In this document: positions 47,301 through 54,691 of the stretch, in pieces
How the letters are laid out: each line of letters begins with the position of its first letter
How positions within the stretch are numbered: the stretch's first letter is position 1
NCBI GenBank assembly: GCA_023269675.1
Contig: JAHFSX010000009.1
Span: 116,521-180,520 of the forward strand
DNA: 64,000 nucleotides
From: Verrucomicrobiota bacterium
GTDB taxonomy: Bacteria > Verrucomicrobiota > Kiritimatiellia > RFP12 > UBA1067
Direction of reading: 5' to 3'
Made by a program: the position numbers and the translations under genes
The notes under the pieces: generated by a model
Databases searched by the model: none
The model's input: only the letters and a program-made list of their open reading frames with translations
Told to the model about the DNA's origin: nothing

Positions 47301-49034
47301 CTGCCTCTGGAGTCGTACCGCCAGATCGTGCGGGATGTGGCCGCGGCGCGGAACGACCCGAAGCTCCGCGTCATTGAAGGGCCGGCCCTGATCGATCCCA
47401 GCACCGCCTACTTCGACCCCGTGCTCGTGCATCCCAACGATCTGGGGTTTGCCATGATGGCTGAGCGGCTGGCCGCGGCGATGGCGACGACGCCGGCGAA
47501 CGTGGCGCTCAAGTCGTGGCTCGGCGGCACGGCCGCCACCTGGGGCGACGCGGGCACCTGGACGCCGACGGGCGTTCCGGCCGTCGGCGATGCCGTTTCA
47601 ATCAGCAATTCGGCAACGGCGACCCTGACGGTCCAGAGCGGGGTGACCGCCGTGGTTGCTTCGCTCACGTTCGACAACGCGAGTGGCAAGGACGCCACGC
47701 TTGCAGTCGCGGACGGAGGCCGCCTCACGGTGAGCGGCGCGATCAGCAAGGCGGGCGCAGGCCTTGCGACCGTCAGCGCGATTGAGCTTGTGGCGGCCGC
47801 TTCCACGGTCACCGTGACGTCGGCGGGCATCGACACGCCGCTGACATTCGGCAACGTGAGCGGCGCCGGCGGCCTGGCCAAGGCCGGCGCGGGCACGCTC
47901 CGGCTGACGGGGCCGGTCACCTTCGGCGGGACGAACGCCATCGGCGCGGGCACGCTGGACTTCGCGTGCGGCGGGCTGACCACGTTGACCAACGCGATCA
48001 CCGGCGCCGGGACCTTCCGGCACTCCGGCTCGGGAACCACGGCGGTGATCGCGGCCACGTCCGGCATCAACACCTTCAGCGGGGCCGTGGTGGTGGACGC
48101 CGGCACGCTGCTGCAGGGCTCGGGGACGGCGACCCAGAGGCGGGGGCTCTCCGGCGCCGCCTCCTTCACCGTCAACAGCGGCGGAACGATCATCACGGCG
48201 CGGGATGCGATGAATGACGGGGCGGCGTACAGCCTGAACGGAGGCACGCTCAAGGCGGGCGGCGGCTTCCAGTGCCTCGGGCCCCTCACGCTGAATGGCG
48301 GTGCGCTCGTGACCGGTCCCGGCTCCGGCGGCCTGTACCAGACGTTCGCGCTCAACGGCAATGTCGTTGTGACCGGCGCGGCGCCGTCCGTGATCCGGGC
48401 CGAGGCGGGAGCGTACAACGGCGTCCATCTGGCGTACAACTCAACCTCCGCCGTGCGCCGCACGTTCCGCGTCGAGGACGTGACTGGGAGCGCTGCCGCC
48501 GACCTGACGGTCTCGGCGAACCTGCTGGACAGCTCGCACACCGGCACCAACGCGGGGCTGGTCAAGGTCGGGTCCGGAACGCTGGTGCTCGCCGGCGTCA
48601 CGAATGTCTTCAGCGGAGCGACGGTGGTCAGTAACGGGACGCTGTTGGTCAGCAACGGCGGCATGAGCAACTCGGCCGTCACCGTGGCGTCGGGTGCGGC
48701 GTTTGGCACGGCGGACACGACAGCCTCGCGCGTCGCCTTCCTTATGTTGGCCGAAAACGCGAAGCTGGTCTGGACGTACGACGGCAACACCCGGACCGCG
48801 GGACGCATCGCCGTGGCCGGCACGCTGACCTTGCCGGTCTCCGCGACGCTCGATGTGCGCGGCATGGGCTTCCTTTATTCGAACCAGGTGATCTTTTCGG
48901 CCGGCGTGCTCGCCGGGGCGACGGACCTGGGCGGCTGGACGCTCACGGGTGCGCCTGCCGGCGCGCGCGTGGCGGTGGCCGGCAACCAGGTGATTCTCGT
49001 GGTGAGCCGCGGGACGCGGATGAGTGTGTCATGA
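44361..49034 (+). CDS. Giant secreted double esterase with LamG and autotransporter repeats
   Basis: 1,557 residues with AAGGGAG before the ATG. Order: signal peptide (LARLALMCVPLSAAYA); alpha/beta-hydrolase (residues 30-260) with GVVFLYPGSGGDW, nucleophile GFSLGGF near 139, SEDGN and a HDTF histidine; about 200 residues of beta-sandwich; LamG-like domain (about 515-690: SNTPFTVEAFVNLASSG, DGVLDEVRLTTRALSAAEL); CE2-like jelly roll (710-850); SGNH hydrolase (860-1045) with YLAYGDSITQG, IGVNDW and VHPNDLG; then SWLGGTAATWGDAGTWTPTG and autotransporter repeats to the end. It likely removes acetyl or feruloyl groups from two sites of one polysaccharide. Confidence 0.8.
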   Translation: MTWNQAATRALARLALMCVPLSAAYADTRDFQATWVKALGGTQTADYRIYSPSAIDVPRVRGVVFLYPGSGGDWRFRADDTVWQEAARSLGFALVGAGSTAGYMSISEADARSSLTAILAAGAVATGRAELINAPAVFTGFSLGGFVSTEMANHVRDRVITAVAQRGSSALTSSQPAETRQVPVLFMPGSEDGNSLTEPNVTSANFSNWRTSDGHSAYAIDWRTPHDTFVNQGWSMAWSWIAETIALRYPAGVVPGVDPGNTVTLNAIPLETGWLGQRPYVTSTTGADRSAYVSIAPYASYSGTVGTASWLPNETVARAYQAQTSFDGVTSRTEIPLQGPLMIVGAAKPGTAIQPGQANPPQMAVLPVGSTFDIAVDPRGFGASAGAIQSMAFYDGDQLLAVQAAPGTNGWRLSHTLNTRGIHTLTVVATDALGNKSSAFRTVVAASEHEQGTSLFRFEKSPGLRTDHYDILNLTSNATTGAGPQQVALGTSGAGSAFPRLFSFEQGQNAHAARFQAANGDAFTCADSPLLPSSNTPFTVEAFVNLASSGAGGQFRVIAAHGTGSTGTTLGWQFIATGEGSGQGPRRLLLQFCADNAAGTLDTVNSGFELQTNVDYYVAVAFTPTNTSLSGITFYVKNLTAGGGLLTSSRAHTQTSLFNASTAFAVGNRYDRGNGWDGVLDEVRLTTRALSAAELLVNRVAVPSTPGKIAADDTRITYSDYVQLAVIGAPFDAAVPLARFNRILPIAGKGYEWDNPGARIRFRTDATNAQATLYYSTNHVSTSARNSRGLYLVDGLTNAAWTFQTAQAATVRTQEQVVVSLAVPAGGGFHDYELVLPYGDSVDFQGLQVNAAAQFLTPAARPAARYLAYGDSITQGFTASEVGKSYAYRVARLKDWQLVNMGLAGRASTAGDGTTVGGLGADVISVLIGVNDWQGGVPLATFSNRLNSFLTNLRTLQPAVPVYLLTPLWVDASWDPASDILPLESYRQIVRDVAAARNDPKLRVIEGPALIDPSTAYFDPVLVHPNDLGFAMMAERLAAAMATTPANVALKSWLGGTAATWGDAGTWTPTGVPAVGDAVSISNSATATLTVQSGVTAVVASLTFDNASGKDATLAVADGGRLTVSGAISKAGAGLATVSAIELVAAASTVTVTSAGIDTPLTFGNVSGAGGLAKAGAGTLRLTGPVTFGGTNAIGAGTLDFACGGLTTLTNAITGAGTFRHSGSGTTAVIAATSGINTFSGAVVVDAGTLLQGSGTATQRRGLSGAASFTVNSGGTIITARDAMNDGAAYSLNGGTLKAGGGFQCLGPLTLNGGALVTGPGSGGLYQTFALNGNVVVTGAAPSVIRAEAGAYNGVHLAYNSTSAVRRTFRVEDVTGSAAADLTVSANLLDSSHTGTNAGLVKVGSGTLVLAGVTNVFSGATVVSNGTLLVSNGGMSNSAVTVASGAAFGTADTTASRVAFLMLAENAKLVWTYDGNTRTAGRIAVAGTLTLPVSATLDVRGMGFLYSNQVIFSAGVLAGATDLGGWTLTGAPAGARVAVAGNQVILVVSRGTRMSVS

Positions 49035-49081
49035 GGCGGGCGTTTTCATTCGGAATCACAAGAAGGGGAGCGGGACTGAAG

Positions 49082-52000
49082 ATGTTGAGATACGGTGTCG
49101 CCATGTTCGTGCTGTTGACCGCGTGGTGTCAGGCTGCGCCTGCCGGCCTGATCTTGCCGACCGGCGAGCCCGCGCGCTGGCGTGCGAGCGCGGACGGCGG
49201 GAACGCCCCCGCGGTGTCGCCGGGCCCGGCCTTCGAGGGGCGGCCTTCGCTGCGCTTCGCCTATGCCAATGCGCGCGGATACGGCAACAGCCAGCTCGAC
49301 GGGCTGAGCATTTCCCCGGACGCCTGCGGCGTTCGCTTCAAGCTCTTCGTGGAGGCCGCCCAGCCCGCGGCCGCCATGCACCTCTGGTTCCGCGAGAAGG
49401 ACGGCGATCTGTGGATGTGCGCCATCACGCCCGCGGACGGCCGTGGCATCAGCGGGCTCACGAACGCGTGGCGTGAGGTTTTCGTCCCCTTCGGCGCGCT
49501 GAGCCACCTGCCGCGGGGGGATAAGAAACGGCAGTTCCTGAGCGCGGACCGGCTGCTCATGGGGTTCAACTATGCGGACCAGACGGTGCGGATCGCCGAC
49601 CTTGCGTTCGTCATGAGCGCGAACGCCCGGCCACCCGCAGATGTGGCAGCTTCCGACATCGCGCCATCCGATCCGCCGGGCCGGCGCGTCGCGGTCCTGC
49701 GCGAGCCGACCGTGGCGCGGGCGCCCGGCCACGCCGACCCTGAACGCCTGGCGCGGCTGCTGCGCGACGCGGGCTTCACGCCGGTTTTCCTGCGGGCGTC
49801 GGACCTGTGCGAACCGGCCCGGTTCAGCAAGGCGACCGTCGATCTGGTGATCCTGCCCTGTGCGCCGTTCTTTCCGCAGGCGGCCGTGAAGAACTTCCGC
49901 GCCTTCCTGAAAGCGGGCGGCGCGTTCTTCTCCATCGGCGGGTATGCGTTCGACGGACTCTGCGACTACTCGGACCAGGGGTGGGCCGCGCGGACGATCT
50001 GGCCGCCGGCGAGGGAGATCGACCACCCGTCGCGCGAGCCTGCGCAGCTGAACACGCGCCACGGCGGGCACGGCGACACCATGCGGCTGCATCCCGATCA
50101 GATCGGCGTCTTCGACCCCTCCTTCCTGCTGCGCAACGTCGCGGCGGTGGCCACGGCCCCCGACCAATATGTGGTGCCTGAACCCTGGCGCGCGGAGCTC
50201 ACGCTCGAGGGCCCGGCCGCGATCGCCATGACAGGCAACAACAGCCCCGTCTTCCCCGATGTCCACGGCCGCTGGATCCCGCTGCTGGAGACAGCCGACC
50301 GGCTGGGGCGTCCGCGCGGGCCTGCCGCCGCGATCGTGCTGAACCACCGCGGGCCGTATGCGGGGTCGAACTGGGCCTTCGTCGGCGTCACCAACCGCGA
50401 CCTATTCAACGGCGATTTCCCGGCCGTTGACCGGATGTTCGTGGCCGCCTGCCGGCGTTTGCTCGCGCCCGCGTGTCTGGTCACCCTCAAGAGCGGCTTC
50501 GCCTGCTACCGCCCCGGCGAGACGGTCACGCTCGCGGCCGTCGTGCGCGCGCCGCCCGGCGCGCAGGCCTTGTCCGTGCGCTTCCGTATCGCGGGCGCGA
50601 CCGTCGCCGAGGCGCCCGTGAACGGGGGCGCGGCCGCGGCGGCCTGGCTGCTGCCGCCGGGCGGGGCGGACTTCCGGGAGTGCTCGGCCGAGCTCCTCGA
50701 GGACGGCCGGCCGGTCGACGTGCTGCGCAGCGGCTTCACGGTCTGGAACGCGGCGTGCGCGGTCGAAGGCCCGTCGGTCCTGCTGCGCGATAACTATTTC
50801 GCCTTCAACGGGCGCCCGCTCTTTTTCGGTGGGGCGAACACCACCGGCATGATGTGGTATTCCGACAACGAGGACCCGCTGGTCTGGCGGCGCGATTTCG
50901 AGCGCATGGGCGACTTCGCCATGAACACGCTACGCATCCTCCATTTCTCGCCCTTCTGCAACCCGACCAACCCGGCGGCGCGCGGGTCGTCGCTTGAGCT
51001 CGCCGAGCGTCCCGAGAAGCTGCGCCGCCAGACGGACGCCATGGTGCAGCTCGCCCAGCCCAATCAGGTCTCCCTGTTTCTCACGCTGCACGACTGGTAC
51101 CCGCTGGACCTCTCCGAAACGGAGCTGAAGGCGCAGCAGGCGTGGAACCGTTTTTGGGCCGAGCGTTACCGGACCTTCCCGGGCATGCTGTACGACATCC
51201 AGAACGAGCCCGGCACCCCGCTCAACAACGCGGCGGTGCTGCGTCCGCTCTATGAGCAGTGGCTGGCCGGCAAGTACGGTTCGCTTCCGGCCGCGCTGGC
51301 GGCGTGGCAGGCCTCGGGCGCGAAGCCGGAGATCGACTTCGGCGCAAAGGCGGCGGGGTGGAGCGACCTGCGCGTGCGCGACAACGAGCGCTTCCGCGCG
51401 TGGGTCTACGCGCGCTGGCAGCGGGCCAACGGCGAGGCGGTCAAGTCCGTCGCGCCGGACGCGCCCGTCACGGTCGGCCACCTGCAGAACCTCACCGCCT
51501 CAGAGAAGGTGCTCGACACCGCAGGCCTCGATTTCGTTAACACCCACCATTACGGACCTGTGGACAACCTGCGTGGCGTGCTGAAGCTGATCGACCGGCG
51601 CTTCGAGGGCAAGAGCTTCTCGCTGGGCGAGTTCGGCTCCAAGATCGCGCACACGGCGCGCACCAGCGGCGACTGGGGTGACCCGGCCGAAGCCTCCGTG
51701 AGCCATTATCTCGCGGTCGGCCATTACGCGCTGGGCATGGGTGCCTCCTTCATCGCCAACTGGAGCTGGAAGGATTTCCGCGACTCCGTCTTTCCGTGGG
51801 GCGTCAACCACGCCGACCTGACGCCCAAGCCGGTGCTGGAGGCCTATCGCAACATGATGTTGCTGTTCCGCACGGCCGAGCCGCGTTATGAGCCGCCGCG
51901 CCTCTATCTGGTTCTGCCTGACAGCTTCCGCTTCGGCGCGGAGCAGGCGCGCATCCACGAGGCGCTCCGCCGCTCGGCCGACTGGCTTCTGGCCGCCAAC

Positions 52001-52978
52001 GTCGCGTTCGGCGTGATCAACGAGGAATCGCTCGACCGGCTGCCCGCCGAGGCCCGGGCGCTGGTCTGGCCCCTGGCGGTGTGTCCGAGCGATGCGGCTT
52101 TCGCGCGCGTGTCGCGTTTCGTGGCACAGGGCGGTCGGCTGCTGATCAGCGGCGACCCGCGCTTCGACGAGAGCCGCAACCCCACGCGTCCCGGGCGGCT
52201 GGCCGAGCTGGGCCTCGCGCCGGTGCCGGCCGAAGCGGAGCCGCCCTTCCTGCACAAGGCGCTGCCGCCGGAAGTGCCGTTCATCGTGGCGAACCGACAG
52301 GTCGCGTGGTTGCCGCTGCCCGTGGAGCTCCTGGACGAGGCGGGGAAGGTCGGCCTAGGACTCTACCGCCGTTTTCTCGACGAGGTGTCGGGCGTCGCGC
52401 GCATCCGGGCGTCGGTGGACGACGGCAGCCTGCTGGTCTTCGATGTCGCGCTGCGCAACGGGCGGGCGTTGACGGCCGTCAACATGGCGGCAGCTGCCCG
52501 GCAGGTGGAGATTCCCGCGCACGCCGGCACTCCCGCGCTCCGTGCCGGTCTCGCCGCAGGCCGCACGCTTTATGTCATGCTCGATCCCGAGGGACGCGTG
52601 ACGGCCGCTGCCGCGCAGGGCGGGCTGTCTGTCGACGGCAAGGAGGTTCTCGTCGGCGAGTGCGACTGCGCCTTCCTCGCGCTGGACGGGAAAGACCTGC
52701 GGCTGTCGGAGCAAGTCGCGGTCCTGCCTTTCGGCGCGGGCCGGTTCGGGCTGGCGCGTGCGGAGGGGGCGGCGGCGCTGACCGGCGAGGTCGGCGAGTT
52801 CCGTGCCGGGAAGTGGGTGCCGCTCGAGGCGCAGGCGCTTGCGCCGGCCGGGGCCGGGCTGCGCGGGAGCGTGGATGCGGTGACGGCCTATGATCTGCGG
52901 CTGCTGGCGCCGGCGGAGCGGAGGGATGCCGCACGCGACAATCTGGAGCGGCTCTTGCGGGTGCGCCCGCTGCGGTGA
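49082..52978 (+). CDS. Large secreted glycoside hydrolase with GH5-like TIM barrel
   Basis: 1,298 residues from the ATG at 49,082. Signal peptide (VAMFVLLTAWCQAAPA) and an N-terminal beta-sandwich, then a segment like a glutamine-amidotransferase/ThuA fold (RLARLLRDAGFTPVFLRASDL, KAGGAFFSIGGYAFDGL). The TIM barrel lies at about 560-930, with FFGGANTTGMMWY, acid/base Glu in DIQNEPG (near 706) and nucleophile Glu in FSLGEFGSKI (near 850), followed by YLAVGHYALGMGASFIANWSWKD. The C-terminal part has a second amidotransferase-like fold and beta domains. The pair of glutamates follows clan GH-A; the exact family and substrate are open. Confidence 0.75.
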   Translation: MLRYGVAMFVLLTAWCQAAPAGLILPTGEPARWRASADGGNAPAVSPGPAFEGRPSLRFAYANARGYGNSQLDGLSISPDACGVRFKLFVEAAQPAAAMHLWFREKDGDLWMCAITPADGRGISGLTNAWREVFVPFGALSHLPRGDKKRQFLSADRLLMGFNYADQTVRIADLAFVMSANARPPADVAASDIAPSDPPGRRVAVLREPTVARAPGHADPERLARLLRDAGFTPVFLRASDLCEPARFSKATVDLVILPCAPFFPQAAVKNFRAFLKAGGAFFSIGGYAFDGLCDYSDQGWAARTIWPPAREIDHPSREPAQLNTRHGGHGDTMRLHPDQIGVFDPSFLLRNVAAVATAPDQYVVPEPWRAELTLEGPAAIAMTGNNSPVFPDVHGRWIPLLETADRLGRPRGPAAAIVLNHRGPYAGSNWAFVGVTNRDLFNGDFPAVDRMFVAACRRLLAPACLVTLKSGFACYRPGETVTLAAVVRAPPGAQALSVRFRIAGATVAEAPVNGGAAAAAWLLPPGGADFRECSAELLEDGRPVDVLRSGFTVWNAACAVEGPSVLLRDNYFAFNGRPLFFGGANTTGMMWYSDNEDPLVWRRDFERMGDFAMNTLRILHFSPFCNPTNPAARGSSLELAERPEKLRRQTDAMVQLAQPNQVSLFLTLHDWYPLDLSETELKAQQAWNRFWAERYRTFPGMLYDIQNEPGTPLNNAAVLRPLYEQWLAGKYGSLPAALAAWQASGAKPEIDFGAKAAGWSDLRVRDNERFRAWVYARWQRANGEAVKSVAPDAPVTVGHLQNLTASEKVLDTAGLDFVNTHHYGPVDNLRGVLKLIDRRFEGKSFSLGEFGSKIAHTARTSGDWGDPAEASVSHYLAVGHYALGMGASFIANWSWKDFRDSVFPWGVNHADLTPKPVLEAYRNMMLLFRTAEPRYEPPRLYLVLPDSFRFGAEQARIHEALRRSADWLLAANVAFGVINEESLDRLPAEARALVWPLAVCPSDAAFARVSRFVAQGGRLLISGDPRFDESRNPTRPGRLAELGLAPVPAEAEPPFLHKALPPEVPFIVANRQVAWLPLPVELLDEAGKVGLGLYRRFLDEVSGVARIRASVDDGSLLVFDVALRNGRALTAVNMAAAARQVEIPAHAGTPALRAGLAAGRTLYVMLDPEGRVTAAAAQGGLSVDGKEVLVGECDCAFLALDGKDLRLSEQVAVLPFGAGRFGLARAEGAAALTGEVGEFRAGKWVPLEAQALAPAGAGLRGSVDAVTAYDLRLLAPAERRDAARDNLERLLRVRPLR

Positions 52979-53021
52979 ATGTTTCTTTTAAAGTGTAGAA
53001 ATGGAAGAAGAAAGGGCTGAC

Positions 53022-54578
53022 ATGCAAGCTGAGACGATGCAGATGCGCGCAGGCGCGAAAACACTGACGATGGGATTGCTGATGGTTTCCGCCGTGCTGG
53101 GCGCATGGGCCGCGGAAGGTCCGCGCGTGGAGCGGCGCAAGCCGCTGACGGCGCGCGTGGGCATTGTGGGCGTGGGGCACCACACCTACTGGAAACAGTT
53201 CGACGGGCTGCTGGACGTGATGCACCAGAAGATGGGGCAGCTCGACGCGAAGGTCAAATCCAACGGCGTGGAGACGGTCTCGTTCGGCCTGCTGGACAAG
53301 GCGCAGGACGCCTATGACGTGCTGCCGAAGATCAAGGCGGCCGACGTGGACGTGCTCTTCATCGACATGGTGACCTATGCCACCTCGTCGACGTTCGGCG
53401 TGCTGGCGCGCGAGCTGAACGTGCCGATCGTGCTGGTTGCGCTGCAGCCGCTCAAGGCCATGCCGTACGCGCAGGCCAAGACCTACACGCAGCTGTGCAA
53501 CGACGACTTCTGCTCCGTGCCGGAGTTCACGGGCGTGGCGATCCGCATGGGGCACCCGGTGGCGGACGTGATCCTCGGCGTGCTGGAGGGCGACCCGGCG
53601 GCCGACGCGGGTGTGGCGCAGTGGTGCCAGATCGCGAAAGTGCTGCACGACCTGCGGCGCGCGCGGATCGGGCTGATGGGCCACGTGCTGGAGTCGATGT
53701 ACGACATGCATGTCGATCCCACGGCGGTGACGGCGGCTTTCGGCTGCCACGTGGCGCTGTGCGAGCCGGACGAGATCCTCTCCTTTTACCAGCAGGAGGA
53801 CCCGGCCGCGGTCGAGGCCAAGAAGAAGGTGATCCTCGGGTTCTTCGACACGCCCGACCCGGTCTCCGATCCGCTGACCACCAAGCTGACGGACCACGAT
53901 CTGGAGATCGCGGCCAAGGCGGCGGTGGCGCTTGACAAGTTCACGGTGGCGCGGAATCTGGACGGGCTCGCGTACTATTACGAGGCGCTGCCCGACACGC
54001 CGATGCGCGAGCTGGTGACCAACCTGATCGTGGGCAACTCGCTGCTGACGGGCGCGGGCTTCCCGATGTGCGGCGAGTTCGACCTCAAGAACTGCGTCGC
54101 GATGATGATCATGGACCGGCTGGACATCGGCGGCAGCTTCGCCGAGTTCCACCCGGTCGACTTCGAGCGCGACTCGGTGCTGGTCGGCCATGACGGGCCG
54201 CACCACCTGAACATCGCCTCGCGCAAGCCGGCGCTGCGCTCGCTCAAGACGTACCACGGCAAGCCGGGCAAGGGCGCGGGCGTGGAGTTCAACATCAAAG
54301 AGGGGCCCATCACCATGCTCTCGATCGGCGTGAAGGCCGACGGCAAGTTCAAGTTCGTGATCGCCGAGGGCGAGTCGATGGCCGGGCCCATCCCGCCCAC
54401 GGGCAACACCAACACGCACGGCAAGTTCAAGCCGGACGTGCGCACGTTCCTGAAGCGCTGGGCTATGGAGGGGCCGACGCATCACTTCGCGCTGGGCGTG
54501 GGGCACCATGCCGAAGAACTGGTCAAGATCGCCAAGGCGCTGGGCATCGAGGCGGTGGTCGTGACGCCGCAGGAGTAA
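53022..54578 (+). CDS. L-arabinose/L-fucose isomerase-family protein with an N-terminal signal peptide
   Basis: 518 residues from the ATG at 53,022 (AAAGGG site). The first 30 residues (KTLTMGLLMVSAVLGAWAAEG) look like a signal peptide with Ala-X-Ala cleavage, unexpected for a sugar isomerase. The body has VGIVGVGHHTYWKQF, VDVLFIDMVTYATSS, TGVAIRMGHPVADV, GFPMCGEFDLKNCVAMMIMDRLDIGGSFAEFHPVDF, VLVGHDGPHHLNI, GKGAGVEFNIKEGPIT and NTNTHGKFKP, the arabinose/fucose isomerase core with Glu and His metal ligands. It may interconvert aldose and ketose, or act otherwise, outside the cytoplasm. The tight spacing in the exported-protein operon supports this location. Confidence 0.75.
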   Translation: MQAETMQMRAGAKTLTMGLLMVSAVLGAWAAEGPRVERRKPLTARVGIVGVGHHTYWKQFDGLLDVMHQKMGQLDAKVKSNGVETVSFGLLDKAQDAYDVLPKIKAADVDVLFIDMVTYATSSTFGVLARELNVPIVLVALQPLKAMPYAQAKTYTQLCNDDFCSVPEFTGVAIRMGHPVADVILGVLEGDPAADAGVAQWCQIAKVLHDLRRARIGLMGHVLESMYDMHVDPTAVTAAFGCHVALCEPDEILSFYQQEDPAAVEAKKKVILGFFDTPDPVSDPLTTKLTDHDLEIAAKAAVALDKFTVARNLDGLAYYYEALPDTPMRELVTNLIVGNSLLTGAGFPMCGEFDLKNCVAMMIMDRLDIGGSFAEFHPVDFERDSVLVGHDGPHHLNIASRKPALRSLKTYHGKPGKGAGVEFNIKEGPITMLSIGVKADGKFKFVIAEGESMAGPIPPTGNTNTHGKFKPDVRTFLKRWAMEGPTHHFALGVGHHAEELVKIAKALGIEAVVVTPQE

Positions 54579-54596
54579 GCGTCGGGCCGAATGTGT

Positions 54597-54660
54597 ATGT
54601 TGTCCCGGCTTCAGCCGGCAACGCTGCAGGGTTTCGGGCCGCCTGAAGGCGGTACAACAT
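54597..54660. repeat. Inverted pair of REP-like units
   Basis: Two 23-base units face each other at 54,597-54,619 and 54,638-54,660. Read outward-in they are ATGTTGT-C-CCGGC-TTCA-GCCGG-C and ATGTTGT-A-CCGCC-TTCA-GGCGG-C. Each is an internal 5-bp hairpin around TTCA with a compensated stem, preceded by the same ATGTTGT head. The pair forms a BIME-type element in the spacer before the LamG protein gene. Confidence 0.75.
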
Positions 54661-54691
54661 GCCGGGTCGAATGGGAAGGCGGTTTCTGCTG

